Shown here: one piece after another, positions 33,401 through 41,925 of the stretch
Layout of the letters: the number at the start of each line of letters is the position of its first letter
How positions within the stretch are numbered: the first letter of the stretch is position 1
Assembly (NCBI GenBank): GCA_016190585.1
Contig: JACPQH010000061.1
Coordinates: 1-48,454, forward strand
Direction: 5' to 3'
Source of the DNA: Chloroflexota bacterium
GTDB taxonomy: Bacteria; Chloroflexota; Dehalococcoidia; Dehalococcoidales; RBG-16-60-22
Length of the DNA: 48,454 nucleotides
Translations under genes and position numbers: made by a program
Notes under the pieces: generated by a model
Databases searched by the model: none
Told to the model about the DNA's origin: nothing
Seen by the model: the letters and a program-made list of their open reading frames with translations, nothing else

Positions 33401-33763
33401 GGCCGCCGATGCCACGACGAGCGTTGCGCCGCCATCGGCGCACCGCGCCAGGGCGGCCAGCACCCTTACCCGCTCGGTGCCGGTCTGGCTGTCGACCGGA
33501 CTGCGCTCATAGGGCTGCGTGTCGAGCTCCGGGTAGCGCAACGTGTCGACCGCCGACCAGCCGATAAGCTGGTCATAGAGCCGCCGGGAATCCTCCGGCC
33601 GGGCGGTTACAATCAGTACCGGGCGATGCAAGATGCGGTAGAGAGCCGCCAGAAAGTAGGGCCGGGCGGCTTCGAGCAGGACCAACCGGCCCGCGCCGGC
33701 CTTCAGGGGACCGCTGAAATCGTTATCCGCTATTGCCAGATCGAGGAGTTTGCTTAAATCCAT
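30407..33763 (-). CDS. mfd: Transcription-repair coupling factor Mfd
   Basis: An 1118-residue DNA translocase. ATG 33763 (MDLSKLLDLAI) matches the family length; an in-frame ATG 57 bases upstream adds unlike sequence. The N-terminal UvrB-like module begins with LVLLEAARPYFLAAL and holds GIVDIYPPG; the RNA-polymerase-interacting region is around GDHVVHIEHGIGKFTG. The helicase motor has Walker A GDVGYGKTEVA near residue 590, Walker B VIDEEQRFG and SATPIPRTLH. The C-terminal regulatory domain follows. Mfd removes stalled RNA polymerase and recruits UvrA, which is encoded 14 kb away. The 3' end overlaps the CoA-transferase gene. Confidence 0.97.
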   Translation of the reverse strand: MDLSKLLDLAIADNDFSGPLKAGAGRLVLLEAARPYFLAALYRILHRPVLIVTARPEDSRRLYDQLIGWSAVDTLRYPELDTQPYERSPVDSQTGTERVRVLAALARCADGGATLVVASAAALMNKAPPVRDFTASCHTIEVGMEIDPYQLMRRWERMGYCTEAVVEVPGTVSKRGGIVDIYPPGADMPVRLEFFGNRVDSIRRFEPASQRSRGKLDSVNVIPAAAAGLDSENDAQFTGNTAGSDQDSLLDYLPEETLIVLEEPSLVRQVFDELYAEAEQIRGNKVARAELPPEVARPYFNWADIEAKAGDRARLLLEAWSDDGSPPGVRFTPVPAFAGQLPAFIEKVKQLLDQKRPVVIVSQQARRLAELFYERDILVTPVTEVTQPPVPGGLTLVEGSLNEGWSLRDVSLFTDCEIFGFIKQQRLTRKRPVARHKLFADIRPGDHVVHIEHGIGKFTGFVTMGPEGKEKEYLVLQYAAGDRLYVPSEQVDRISRYVGAGDEAPVLSRLGTQEWSKAKQKAREAAEELAGELLALYASREINPGFAFSPDTVWQQELEASFPYVETPDQLQAQAQVKSDMEKPRPMDRLVCGDVGYGKTEVAIRAAFKAVMDGRQAAVLVPTTVLAEQHFITFSQRMEAFPVKVESLSRFKSPREQRAVIEGLANGAVDIVIGTHRLLQKDVVFKDLGLLVIDEEQRFGVVHKEHFKKLRREIDVLTLSATPIPRTLHMSLAGVRDISMIETPPEERLPVKTHVAEYNGDTIRHAIIRELERNGQVFLVHNRVHGLARLAAEVKTLVPEARIAVGHGQMPEDELEQVMADFVRGRYDVLLCTTIIESGLDMPNVNTIIVNQADKLGLTQLYQLRGRVGRGANLAYAYFLYDKGKPLTAVARKRLRTIFEATELGAGFNIAMKDLEIRGAGSILGTRQSGHISAVGFSLYTRLLAEAVEGLKAQRGSIKTPAAPRLPEPVIDLPFKAFIPGDYVEDVNTRLELYQGLAELRQPEEVEDKTGELRDRFGSLPPEVRNLLYAVRLRAEAAGAVIESIRSEDSRIVISLFDGLQVDRRKIGELPEGVRVGSNQVSLDLTRLRQSWQAVLEEVVRRLARPSPVIAGSRSGPG

Positions 33764-33923
33764 CCAAATACCGTTAGGGCTCGTCGCTCTACGACCAGCC
33801 CTCTGGCATAATTTTAACATAACCGGACTTTCAACGCGTATATTCGCGGCCTGGCCCTTCAGGATACCCCGTCAGATGCCGCTATTTGCTCTTGACAAAG
33901 ATTTAATCTACAATTTGCTAAGG

Positions 33924-33952
33924 TAGACAAAGACTCGTGATATCAGTATAAT
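33924..33952 (+). promoter_or_regulatory. Sigma-70 promoter of the ppsA-dgt-dnaG-rpoD operon
   Basis: TAGACA (33924-33929, 5 of 6), 17-base spacer and a perfect TATAAT (33947-33952), giving a start near 33959. A second TTGACA at 33892 heads a 10-base near-repeat (TTGACAAAGA and TAGACAAAGA) 32 bases upstream. Confidence 0.75.
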
Positions 33953-33987
33953 AATCTTCATTGTTGCTAAAAAAAGGGGGGCCAGTT

Positions 33988-36237
33988 ATGGAGCGCCAGA
34001 GAGCCATCGTGTGGTTCCGGGAAGTAACGAAGAAGGATATCGCGCTTGTCGGCGGTAAAGGGGCGAACCTCGGTGAGATGACTAACGCCGGCGTCCCGGT
34101 GCCCCCCGGCTTCATAGTGACCGCCCAGGCCTATTTTGATTTCCTGACCGGAGCCGGCCTCAGGGAGAAGTTCGAAGACATACTGAAGCCGCTCAACACG
34201 CATGACAGCCAGCAGCTTCAGGCAATATCAGACCGTATCCAGCAGATGATAATCGGTACACCGGTACCAGCCGACCTGGCTAGCGACATCAAAAGCGCCT
34301 ACGAAGAAATGGGCAGCGGCCTGGTGGCGGTCCGCTCGTCGGCAACCGCGGAAGACCTGCCGGAAGCCTCCTTCGCCGGCCAGCAGAGTACCTTCCTCAA
34401 CATCCAGGGCGCGCAAGCGGTGATCGATGCCGTGCGGCAGTGCTGGGCGTCGCTGTTCACACCGCGCGCCATCTTCTACCGTCAGGAGCAGGGCTTCGAT
34501 CACTTCAAGGTCGGCATCGCCGTGCCGGTACAGAGGATGGTACAATCGGAAGCCTCGGGCGTCATGTTCACCATCGAACCGACGACCAACGACCTCAGCC
34601 GGATAACCATCGAGGCGATACTGGGCCTCGGCGAGATGATCGTCTCTGGCGATGTCACGCCGGACCATTACGTGGTGAGCAAAGAAGACCTCTCCATCGT
34701 TCACCGGGAAGTAAAGCGGCAGGAGTGGAAGCTCGTCAAGAGCCAGAGCCCGCACGACCCCAATATCAAGGTTATCCTGACCAAAGAGGAACAGGCGAAA
34801 CAAAAAATCAGCGACAACTATATCCTCACCCTCGCCAGGATCGGCAAACAGCTCGAAGACCACTACCAGTTCCCGCAGGACGTCGAATGGGCCCAGCACG
34901 ACGGCGAGATTTTCATTGTCCAGACCCGTCCCGTTACCACCACTCTTAAAGACATGTTGAAAGCCGACGAGCAGGAGATACTGGCGGCGGTGCTCTTGTC
35001 CGGAGCGCCGGCCAGTCCCGGTTTCGCTACCGGCCCGGTGAAAATAGTCACCGACCCCTCCCAGATACATAAAGTCCTCACCGGCGACGTGCTTGTTGCC
35101 GAGATGACCACGCCGGACTTCGTCCCTGCCATGAAACGGGCTTGCGCCATCGTGACCGACCGCGGCGGCCGGACGGCTCATGCCGCCATCGTCAGCCGCG
35201 AGCTGGGCATACCGTGCGTCGTCGGCGCGGAAACGGCGACTACCTCCCTGAAGGACGGTCAGATTATCACCGTTGACGGCTCCAAGGGCAGGGTTTATGA
35301 GGGCAAAGTAGCGATAACCGTAAAATCGAAAACGACCTCCGGCGTGAAAATCAAGACCCGGACCAAGCTCCTGGTCAACCTGGCCCAGCCGGAGCTGGTC
35401 GACCGCGTGGCCGCCCGGGATGTCGACGGCATCGGCCTGCTCCGGGCCGAGTTCATGGTCGCCCAGATCGGCGAGCACCCCAGCTTTATGATAAGCCAGA
35501 ACCGCGGCCAGGAGTTCGTTGACAAGCTCGCCGAGGGACTGACCAGCTTCGCCAGGGCCTTCCACCCCCGCCAGGTCGTCTACCGCACCAACGATTTCAA
35601 GACCAACGAGTACCGCGCCCTCAAGGGCGGCGAGAAATACGAAGAGGTCGAAGAAAACCCCATGATTGGCTACCGGGGGGCTTCACGCTACATCACCGAT
35701 ATCGAGACCTTCAAGCTCGAGCTGGCGGCAATCAAAAAGGTCCGCCAGAGCTATAACAACCTGTGGGTCATGATCCCCTTCGTGCGCACCGTGGACGAGC
35801 TCGCCCGCACCAAGGCCATCATGGAAGCCGAGGGGTTGAAACGGGGACCTGACTTCAAGCTGTGGATGATGGTCGAGGTTCCCTCCAATATATTCCTGCT
35901 CGAGAAGTTCCTTGCGGTGGGCATCGACGGCATCTCCATCGGCTCCAATGACCTGACCCAGCTAATCCTGGGCATCGACCGCGACAGCGCCAAGCTGGCC
36001 GGCACCTTTGACGAGCGCAACGAGGCGGTCCTTATCGCCCTGGAAAGGGCCGTCAAGGGCGCCAGGGCCATGGGCGTGACCTCCTCGATCTGCGGGCAGG
36101 GGCCGTCGGTCTATCCGGAGCTCACCGAGAAGCTGGTCGAGTGGGGGATTAACTCCGTCTCCGTCAGCCCCGATATGATCGATATTACCCGGGAGATTAT
36201 CGCCAGGGCAGAAGAGAGGCTTGGTAAGACAGCTTAA
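33988..36237 (+). CDS. ppsA: Phosphoenolpyruvate synthase
   Basis: A 749-residue enzyme that converts pyruvate and ATP to phosphoenolpyruvate, AMP and phosphate in the gluconeogenic direction. ATG 33988 follows AAGGGGGG; an upstream in-frame TTG lies before that ribosome site and is rejected. Domains in order are an ATP-grasp nucleotide domain (GGKGANLGEM, RSSATAEDLPEASFAGQQ), a swivelling phosphohistidine domain with TDRGGRTAHAAIVSRELGIPCV carrying the catalytic His near residue 403, and a TIM-barrel PEP domain (GLLRAEFM, GSNDLTQLILGIDRD, CGQGPS). It heads a four-gene overlapping operon reaching to rpoD. Confidence 0.95.
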   Translation: MERQRAIVWFREVTKKDIALVGGKGANLGEMTNAGVPVPPGFIVTAQAYFDFLTGAGLREKFEDILKPLNTHDSQQLQAISDRIQQMIIGTPVPADLASDIKSAYEEMGSGLVAVRSSATAEDLPEASFAGQQSTFLNIQGAQAVIDAVRQCWASLFTPRAIFYRQEQGFDHFKVGIAVPVQRMVQSEASGVMFTIEPTTNDLSRITIEAILGLGEMIVSGDVTPDHYVVSKEDLSIVHREVKRQEWKLVKSQSPHDPNIKVILTKEEQAKQKISDNYILTLARIGKQLEDHYQFPQDVEWAQHDGEIFIVQTRPVTTTLKDMLKADEQEILAAVLLSGAPASPGFATGPVKIVTDPSQIHKVLTGDVLVAEMTTPDFVPAMKRACAIVTDRGGRTAHAAIVSRELGIPCVVGAETATTSLKDGQIITVDGSKGRVYEGKVAITVKSKTTSGVKIKTRTKLLVNLAQPELVDRVAARDVDGIGLLRAEFMVAQIGEHPSFMISQNRGQEFVDKLAEGLTSFARAFHPRQVVYRTNDFKTNEYRALKGGEKYEEVEENPMIGYRGASRYITDIETFKLELAAIKKVRQSYNNLWVMIPFVRTVDELARTKAIMEAEGLKRGPDFKLWMMVEVPSNIFLLEKFLAVGIDGISIGSNDLTQLILGIDRDSAKLAGTFDERNEAVLIALERAVKGARAMGVTSSICGQGPSVYPELTEKLVEWGINSVSVSPDMIDITREIIARAEERLGKTA

Positions 36238-37273
36238 CATTCGCCAGCTTATCGAACAAAAAGAAGAAAGCCTCTCCCCTTACGCCGCGAAGAGCCGCCT
36301 GTCACGCGGCCGGCTCCGGGCGGAAGAACCCTGCCCGGTACGCACCGATTTTCAGCGTGACCGCGACCGCATCATTCACTGCAAGGCCTTCCGGCGCCTG
36401 AAGCATAAGACCCAGGTCTTCATCGCGCCGCTGGGCGACCATTACGTGACCCGCCTGACGCACACCCTGGAGGTTGCCCAGATAGCGCGTACGATAGCCC
36501 GGGCCCTGAACCTGAACGAAGACCTCGCAGAAGCCATCGCCTTGGGGCATGACCTGGGCCACACGCCTTTCGGGCACGTCGGTGAGGAAGTGCTCAACGA
36601 GCTCGTCCCGGGTGGTTTCCGCCATAATGAGCAAAGCCTGAGGGTCGTCGACCGGCTGGAGAAGGACGGGATGGGTCTCAATCTTACCCGGGAAGTCAGG
36701 GATGGTATCCTGAACCATTCCAAAGGCAGGGGGGATATCCTGCCGGCCAAAGCCGCCAAAACCGCGACCCTGGAAGGCGACATCTGCCGCCTGGCCGACG
36801 CCATCGCATATATCAACCATGACATCGGCGATGCCATCCGGGCGCGGGTCATCACGGAAAACGACCTTCCCGCCCCGGCTATCGCGGCGCTGGGCGGCAG
36901 TCATTCGGCAAGAATCAATACCATGGTCTGCGATGTCATTGAAAAATCATGGTTTGCTAAAAATTGTGGTATAATTGAAAATCCAGAAATAGGCATGAGT
37001 CCTCGTATTCAGGCTGCGGCCAACTCCCTGCGCGATTTTCTTTTCGCGCGGGTGTATAGCCTGCAGTCTACCCACGAAGAAGCCGGTAAAGCCAGGGAAG
37101 TTGTCCGCTTGTTGTACCGCTATTTAAACACGCACCGGGAGAGACTGCCGGGCGAATACCGCTTCGGTAGTGAAACCGAGCGTAGCGTCGTCGACTATAT
37201 CGCCGGGATGACGGACCAGTACGCTGTCAGGCTGGCCGCCGAGATTACCAATGAGCTCCATCAGCGAAGTTAA
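36221..37273 (+). CDS. dgt: Deoxyguanosinetriphosphate triphosphohydrolase-like HD protein
   Basis: A 350-residue HD-domain enzyme that cleaves dNTPs (chiefly dGTP) to nucleoside and triphosphate. The frame opens with a TTG at 36221 inside the last 17 bases of ppsA; the family start LSPYAAKSRLSRGR and EEPCPVRTDFQRDRDRIIHCKAFRRLKHKTQVF follow, and the catalytic HD is in TRLTHTLEVAQIA...IALGHDLGHTPFGH. Length fits the family (about 340). No other start codon suits better. dnaG begins 23 bases before its stop, a link between dNTP pools and replication priming. Confidence 0.9.
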   Translation: MVRQLNIRQLIEQKEESLSPYAAKSRLSRGRLRAEEPCPVRTDFQRDRDRIIHCKAFRRLKHKTQVFIAPLGDHYVTRLTHTLEVAQIARTIARALNLNEDLAEAIALGHDLGHTPFGHVGEEVLNELVPGGFRHNEQSLRVVDRLEKDGMGLNLTREVRDGILNHSKGRGDILPAKAAKTATLEGDICRLADAIAYINHDIGDAIRARVITENDLPAPAIAALGGSHSARINTMVCDVIEKSWFAKNCGIIENPEIGMSPRIQAAANSLRDFLFARVYSLQSTHEEAGKAREVVRLLYRYLNTHRERLPGEYRFGSETERSVVDYIAGMTDQYAVRLAAEITNELHQRS

Positions 37274-39005
37274 ACAGAAACTGGATATCGTCGAGATCGT
37301 CGGGCAGTACACCGCCCTCACGAAGGCGGGCAAAGGGTTTCGCGGCCTGTGCCCCTTTCACAGCGAGAAGCACGGCTCCTTCTTCGTCTACCCGGAGCAG
37401 CAAACGTGGCACTGTTTCGGCGCTTGCAGTACCGGCGGCGATATCTACGCCTTCATGATGAAAAAAGAGAATCTCCCCTTCGCTGACGCCCTGAAGCTGC
37501 TGGCGGAGAGGGCCGGCGTCACCCTGCGTACATTTGCCGTGAGGGACAGCCAGGAAGCGAACCAGGCGCTCTATCAAGCGAACGAGGCCGCTGCGTTGTT
37601 TTTCCATAACCTGCTGCTGAACTCGCCCGCCGGCGAGAAAGCCCGGAACTACCTGGCCGGGCGCGGTTTCTCTCCCCAGTCCGTCCAGGACTTCCAGATA
37701 GGTCTAAGCCCGGAAGGCTGGGAGGTGCTGAAACAGTTCCTGGTTTCCAGAGAGCACCCGGAAGAAACGCTGCTCGCGGCCGGGCTGCTGATAAAGAGCG
37801 AAAGCGGGCATACTCATGACCGGTTCCGGGCAAGGATAATGTTCCCCATCCATGATATCAAGGGTCGCACCATCGGTTTCGGCGCGCGTTCCCTGGATGG
37901 CTCCGAGCCCAAATACCTTAACTCGCCGCAGTCCGAGGTCTTTGATAAAGGCGGCGGGCTGTTCGCCCTGGACCACGCCGCCGCGGCGATCCGCTCCGGC
38001 GACCTGGCGGTCATCGTCGAGGGCTATGTCGACGTCGTTATGGCCCACCAGCACGGCTTCCGGAACGTGGTGGCTTCCATGGGGACGGCGGTAACGGAAA
38101 AGCAGGTGAGCGCCCTGAAAAAGCTGACCCGCAACCTGTTGTTCGCCCTTGACTCGGACAAGGCCGGCGAGGAGGCCATGCTGCGCTGCGCCGCTTACGA
38201 GAGCACCCTCGGCAACGAGATCCGGGTCCTGGTGCTGCCGGAAGGTCAGGACCCCGATGACATTATCAAGGCCGGCGCCGGTGAGTGGCAAGCCCTCCTG
38301 AAGAAAGCCCAGCCGGTGGTCGATTACACCTTCAGCGCGGTCCTGGCCCCGCTCGACCTCAGCCAGGCCCGCGGCAAGAGCCTGGCGTCAGAGCGGCTGT
38401 TGCCCCTGATCATGGGGATTCAGGAACCGGTCCGGCAGGTGCACTACCTGCAGAAGCTGGCCCGTATCCTGAAGGTGGACATGCCTGTCCTGGGGAGAGA
38501 AGCCTCTCAGCTCACCGGCAGGAAGAAATACCAGCCCGGCAGCCGGCTGGCGAATGCCGCGCCCGCGGCTTCCTCCCACCGTCTTGAGGAGGACTTCCTG
38601 GCGCTGCTCGTCCAGCACCCGGAGTACCGCCGTAAAATCGCCGGCGTGCCCGCGGACTATTTTGAGAGCAGCGAGAACCGCGAGGTATTCCGGCGACTTC
38701 AGGCCGCGCCGGAGACTTTACCGGAGTTCGACCCGGCGCTCGGCGAGCATCTGGCCTTTCTGCAGAACTTCAAACTCCTCCCCGGGAAGCTCGAGGAGCG
38801 CTATGCCCGGGACCTGTTGCGTCTCAGGGAAAAGTTCCTTAAAAACCGGGAGGCAAAGCGCGCGGAGATGCTGGCGATGGAGGCGGAAAGGGCGGGCAGC
38901 GGCGCGGACCTGGCCCGGTTAGAGGCGGAGGACATTTCCACCAAGACAGAGCTGCTCGAGGTCTTCAAGACGGCCAGAGGCGGTGGTACCAAGGAGGTAT
39001 TATGA
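37251..39005 (+). CDS. dnaG: DNA primase DnaG
   Basis: A 584-residue primase making RNA primers at the replication fork. The zinc ribbon is LCPFH (Cys 34, His 37) with HCFGAC (Cys 55, Cys 59): one residue more between the last cysteines than the usual CxxC, a form I associate with Chloroflexota. TOPRIM follows with [10 protein letters not shown] (Glu near 259) and [12 protein letters not shown], and RNA-polymerase domain motifs around [18 protein letters not shown]. The C-terminal 130 residues are helical and probably bind DnaB. The last four bases overlap rpoD (ATGA). Confidence 0.96.
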   Translation: MSSISEVKQKLDIVEIVGQYTALTKAGKGFRGLCPFHSEKHGSFFVYPEQQTWHCFGACSTGGDIYAFMMKKENLPFADALKLLAERAGVTLRTFAVRDSQEANQALYQANEAAALFFHNLLLNSPAGEKARNYLAGRGFSPQSVQDFQIGLSPEGWEVLKQFLVSREHPEETLLAAGLLIKSESGHTHDRFRARIMFPIHDIKGRTIGFGARSLDGSEPKYLNSPQSEVFDKGGGLFALDHAAAAIRSGDLAVIVEGYVDVVMAHQHGFRNVVASMGTAVTEKQVSALKKLTRNLLFALDSDKAGEEAMLRCAAYESTLGNEIRVLVLPEGQDPDDIIKAGAGEWQALLKKAQPVVDYTFSAVLAPLDLSQARGKSLASERLLPLIMGIQEPVRQVHYLQKLARILKVDMPVLGREASQLTGRKKYQPGSRLANAAPAASSHRLEEDFLALLVQHPEYRRKIAGVPADYFESSENREVFRRLQAAPETLPEFDPALGEHLAFLQNFKLLPGKLEERYARDLLRLREKFLKNREAKRAEMLAMEAERAGSGADLARLEAEDISTKTELLEVFKTARGGGTKEVL

Positions 39006-40507
39006 CCCAGGAAAATATGAACGATCCGGAGCTTTTTCCGGACATCAATGGCTTTGCCGGCCAGATAAATGGCCCCGGTGAGCTTCCCAAGAACGCCGAC
39101 GTCGCCCCGGAGATGGAGGCAGCGCCGGAACCCCCCGAGCTATGGGAGGAGGCCAAAGCCATCGAGGCCGAAGAGAAACAGGGACAGCCCGATTTCGAGC
39201 TGCCTCTTGAGGAGCTCGGCGAGCAGGAAATAACCGACGACCCTGTCCGAATCTATTTGAGGGAAATCGGCCGGGTCCACCTTCTTACCGCCGAGGATGA
39301 GAAAAACCTCGCCAGGAAGATGGAAGAAGGCAAGTTCATCCGCGACCTGAGAAGGAGATACCAGGAGATTTACGGCAAGCCGCCGTCATCGACCACCGTT
39401 ATCCTCGAGATTCTCAGGGAGATAGAGAGGGCCTCTCCTATCATCCTGGTCATCCGGGAGGCGCTGGGACTGCCGCCCGTCACCCGCTTTCATGACGCCA
39501 TGTATGACCCGGCTTTCCAGGCCGCGGTCAGCGGTACCACCGACCTGAGGCTGATGGAGGCGATCACGACCCGGACCGGCAAGACCCAGGCCGAGACCGA
39601 GCACGTTATCGTCACCCTCTCGGTGTGCGGCCGCCTGCTGCCCAAGAAGGTGCTGAGCACTATCGGGCCGGACATCCTCTTGAGCGACATCAGCCGCATG
39701 GTGACCGACGACGCCTTTGTCGGCTCGCTTCAGGCCAACGAAAAGTCCCTCATCGCTCACTTTGCCGGCGTCGAGCGCGAAGCCAAGATTGCCGAGCGAC
39801 ACCTTATCGAAGCCAACCTGCGGCTGGTCGTCAGCGTCGCCAAGAAGCATATCGGCCGCGGCATGTCTCTCCTCGACCTGATCCAGGAGGGCAACATCGG
39901 GCTGATGAGGGCGGTCGAGAAGTTCGACTACCGCAAAGGTTTCAAGTTCAGCACCTACGCCACCTGGTGGATACGCCAGGCGCTGACACGCGCCATCGCC
40001 GACCAGGCCCGCACCATACGCATACCGGTGCACATGGTCGAGACCATCAACCGGCTCCTCAAGATAAGCCGCCGCCTGGCCCAGGAGTACGGGCGCGAAC
40101 CGACCTCCCGGGAGATCGCCAAAGAGATGGAGATATCCTCGGACAAGGTCAGGGAGATCGTCAAGGTCTCCCAGTTGCCCATCTCCCTGGAATCGCCCAT
40201 CGGGGAGGAAGAAGACAGCCCGCTGGGCAACTCCATCGAGGACCGCAACGCCCTGCCGCCGGTCGACGCCGCTTCCAAGCAGATGCTCAAGGAGCAGATC
40301 GAGGATGTCCTCGATACCCTGACCAGCCGGGAGCAGCGGGTGCTCCAGCTCAGATTCGGGCTGGAAGACGGGCGCAGCCGCACCCTGGAAGAGGTCGGCA
40401 AGGAGTTCAACGTTACCCGGGAGCGAATTCGCCAGATAGAGGCCAAGGCGCTGAGGAAGCTGCGCCACCCCAGCCGCAGCCGCAAGCTGAAGGACTACCT
40501 GGAGTAG
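39002..40507 (+). CDS. rpoD: RNA polymerase principal sigma factor RpoD (sigma-A)
   Basis: A 501-residue group 1 sigma factor. A poorly conserved acidic stretch is followed by region 1.2 ([21 protein letters not shown]), a non-conserved insert of about 150 residues, regions 2.1-2.4 ([40 protein letters not shown]) with the -10 reading helix, region 3, and region 4.2 with [16 protein letters not shown] for the -35. Region 1.1 is short. It is the last gene of the operon. The TTGACA/TATAAT-like promoters seen in the window fit its specificity. Confidence 0.97.
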   Translation: MTQENMNDPELFPDINGFAGQINGPGELPKNADVAPEMEAAPEPPELWEEAKAIEAEEKQGQPDFELPLEELGEQEITDDPVRIYLREIGRVHLLTAEDEKNLARKMEEGKFIRDLRRRYQEIYGKPPSSTTVILEILREIERASPIILVIREALGLPPVTRFHDAMYDPAFQAAVSGTTDLRLMEAITTRTGKTQAETEHVIVTLSVCGRLLPKKVLSTIGPDILLSDISRMVTDDAFVGSLQANEKSLIAHFAGVEREAKIAERHLIEANLRLVVSVAKKHIGRGMSLLDLIQEGNIGLMRAVEKFDYRKGFKFSTYATWWIRQALTRAIADQARTIRIPVHMVETINRLLKISRRLAQEYGREPTSREIAKEMEISSDKVREIVKVSQLPISLESPIGEEEDSPLGNSIEDRNALPPVDAASKQMLKEQIEDVLDTLTSREQRVLQLRFGLEDGRSRTLEEVGKEFNVTRERIRQIEAKALRKLRHPSRSRKLKDYLE

Positions 40508-40508
40508 C

Positions 40509-41846
40509 CTACCGGAACATCCCCATCAGGTTCTTCGGCAGCTTACCCTGCGCCCCCATCTTCATCAGCTTCTGCATCTGGCTGAACTGGTTAAGCAGCC
40601 GGTTTACATCCTGTACGGTCACGCCGCTGCCCCGGGCGATGCGCTTGCGCCGGCTGCCGTCGATAATTACCGGGTTCTGCCTCTCCCCGGCCGTCATGGA
40701 GAGGATCATGGCTTCGATCTTCTTGAGCTGCTTCTCTTCCGCGCCGTCAGGCAGGCGACCCGGCAGCTTTGACAGTCCCGGCAGCATCCCGATAAGCTCG
40801 CCTATGGGGCCCATCTTGCGAATCGCCCTTAGCTGGGAGAGGAAGTCCTCCAGGTCGAAGCGCTGCGATTTTACCTTTTTTTCGAGCTCGCGCGCCTTCT
40901 TCTCGTCCAGCGACGCCTGCGCTTTTTCGACGAAGGAAACAATGTCTCCCATGCCTAGTATGCGCGAAGCCAGGCGGTCGGGATAGAACGGCTCGAAAGC
41001 GTCCAGTTTCTCGCCGACGCCGATGAATTTGATAGGCACGCCGGTGACCCACCGGATGGAGAGCGCAGCGCCGCCCCGGGCGTCGCCATCCATCTTGGTC
41101 AATATCAGACCGGTTATGTTAACCTTGGCGTTGAACTCTTCAGCCACCCGGACGGCGTCCTGACCGGTCATGGCGTCCACTACCAGGAGGACCTCGACCG
41201 GTTTTATCTGACCCTTTATCTGGACCAGCTCACCCATTAGCTCGTCGTCGATATGGAGACGGCCGGCGGTGTCCACGATAATCCAGTTAGCCGCCATCGC
41301 CCTGGCTTTCTCCAGGGAGTTCACGCTGATGTCGCGACTCTTTGACGCCGGCGACTCGCTGTAGACCGGTATGTCCAACTGCTTGCCTAGCGTAACGAGC
41401 TGCTCGATGGCCGCGGGACGCCGGTTATCCGCGGCGACCATCAAGGGCCGCTGGCCGCCCTTTTTCAGGTTAAGCGCCAGCTTGGCGGCGGTGGTCGTCT
41501 TGCCGCTGCCCTGAAGGCCCACCAGCATGACGATCGAGGGCGGCGCCGGCGAGGTTGTCAGCTTGCTCTGGCCGCCGCCCAGGGTGGCGATAAGCTCGTC
41601 ATTGACGATTTTGACGATCTGCTGGGCGGGCGTCAGGCTCTGCAGCACCTCCACGCCGATGGCCCGCTCCCGCACTCTGGCGACGAAGTCCTTCACCACC
41701 TTGAAATTAACATCTGCTTCCAGGAGCGCCAGCCGGACCTCGCGGAGCGCCTCGTCGATATCCTTTTCCGTCAGCTTGCCCCGGTTCCCCAGGAAGCTGA
41801 AGACCTTGTTCAGTTTTTCGCTTAATAATTCAAACATCGTTCTCAT
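40509..41846 (-). CDS. ffh: Signal recognition particle GTPase Ffh/SRP54
   Basis: A 445-residue SRP protein that binds 4.5S RNA and signal sequences and delivers ribosomes to FtsY at the membrane. The N domain is followed by the G domain (GLQGSGKTTTAAKLA, DTAGRLHIDDEL, TKMDGDARGGAALS) and a Met-rich M domain ending GMFR, with RKRIARGSG as the RNA-binding helix-turn. Start is ATG 41846 or ATG 41837 (MFELLSEKL, more family-like); neither has a Shine-Dalgarno. The promoter's -10 box lies four or thirteen bases upstream of these. Confidence 0.97.
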   Translation of the reverse strand: MRTMFELLSEKLNKVFSFLGNRGKLTEKDIDEALREVRLALLEADVNFKVVKDFVARVRERAIGVEVLQSLTPAQQIVKIVNDELIATLGGGQSKLTTSPAPPSIVMLVGLQGSGKTTTAAKLALNLKKGGQRPLMVAADNRRPAAIEQLVTLGKQLDIPVYSESPASKSRDISVNSLEKARAMAANWIIVDTAGRLHIDDELMGELVQIKGQIKPVEVLLVVDAMTGQDAVRVAEEFNAKVNITGLILTKMDGDARGGAALSIRWVTGVPIKFIGVGEKLDAFEPFYPDRLASRILGMGDIVSFVEKAQASLDEKKARELEKKVKSQRFDLEDFLSQLRAIRKMGPIGELIGMLPGLSKLPGRLPDGAEEKQLKKIEAMILSMTAGERQNPVIIDGSRRKRIARGSGVTVQDVNRLLNQFSQMQKLMKMGAQGKLPKNLMGMFR

Positions 41847-41850
41847 TTAG

Positions 41851-41879
41851 ATTGTAGGTTTTATACCCGGGCCGGTCAA
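41851..41879 (-). promoter_or_regulatory. Sigma-70 promoter of ffh, giving a leaderless or near-leaderless mRNA
   Basis: On the minus strand TTGACC (41874-41879, 5 of 6), 17-base spacer and TACAAT (41851-41856, 5 of 6). The predicted start near 41844-41845 lies on the first ATG, seven or eight bases before the second ATG at 41837. Confidence 0.75.
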
Positions 41880-41889
41880 GCCAATCCGG

Positions 41890-41918
41890 GGGACAAGCGC
41901 GCGCCTTTTTGCTAGAAT
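41890..41918 (+). promoter_or_regulatory. Sigma-70 promoter of sbcC, leaderless
   Basis: GGGACA (41890-41895, 4 of 6), 17-base spacer and TAGAAT (41913-41918, 5 of 6). The predicted start (about 41925) lies next to the TTG start codon at 41926. It is back to back with the ffh promoter, their -35 boxes 10 bases apart. Confidence 0.6.
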
Positions 41919-41925
41919 ATGAATA

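Noticed and set aside
34228..35565. Long open frame antisense to ppsA (445 codons)
   Set aside because: It mirrors the codon pattern of the well-supported PEP synthase on the other strand, has no ribosome site and no recognisable domain.
39386..40468. Long open frame antisense to rpoD (360 codons)
   Set aside because: Shadow of rpoD in high-GC DNA; composition Leu/Gly/Asp-rich with no family features.
39625..40986. Plus-strand frame running across rpoD and into the antisense of ffh
   Set aside because: Arg/Pro/Gly-rich out-of-frame translation spanning two convergent real genes.
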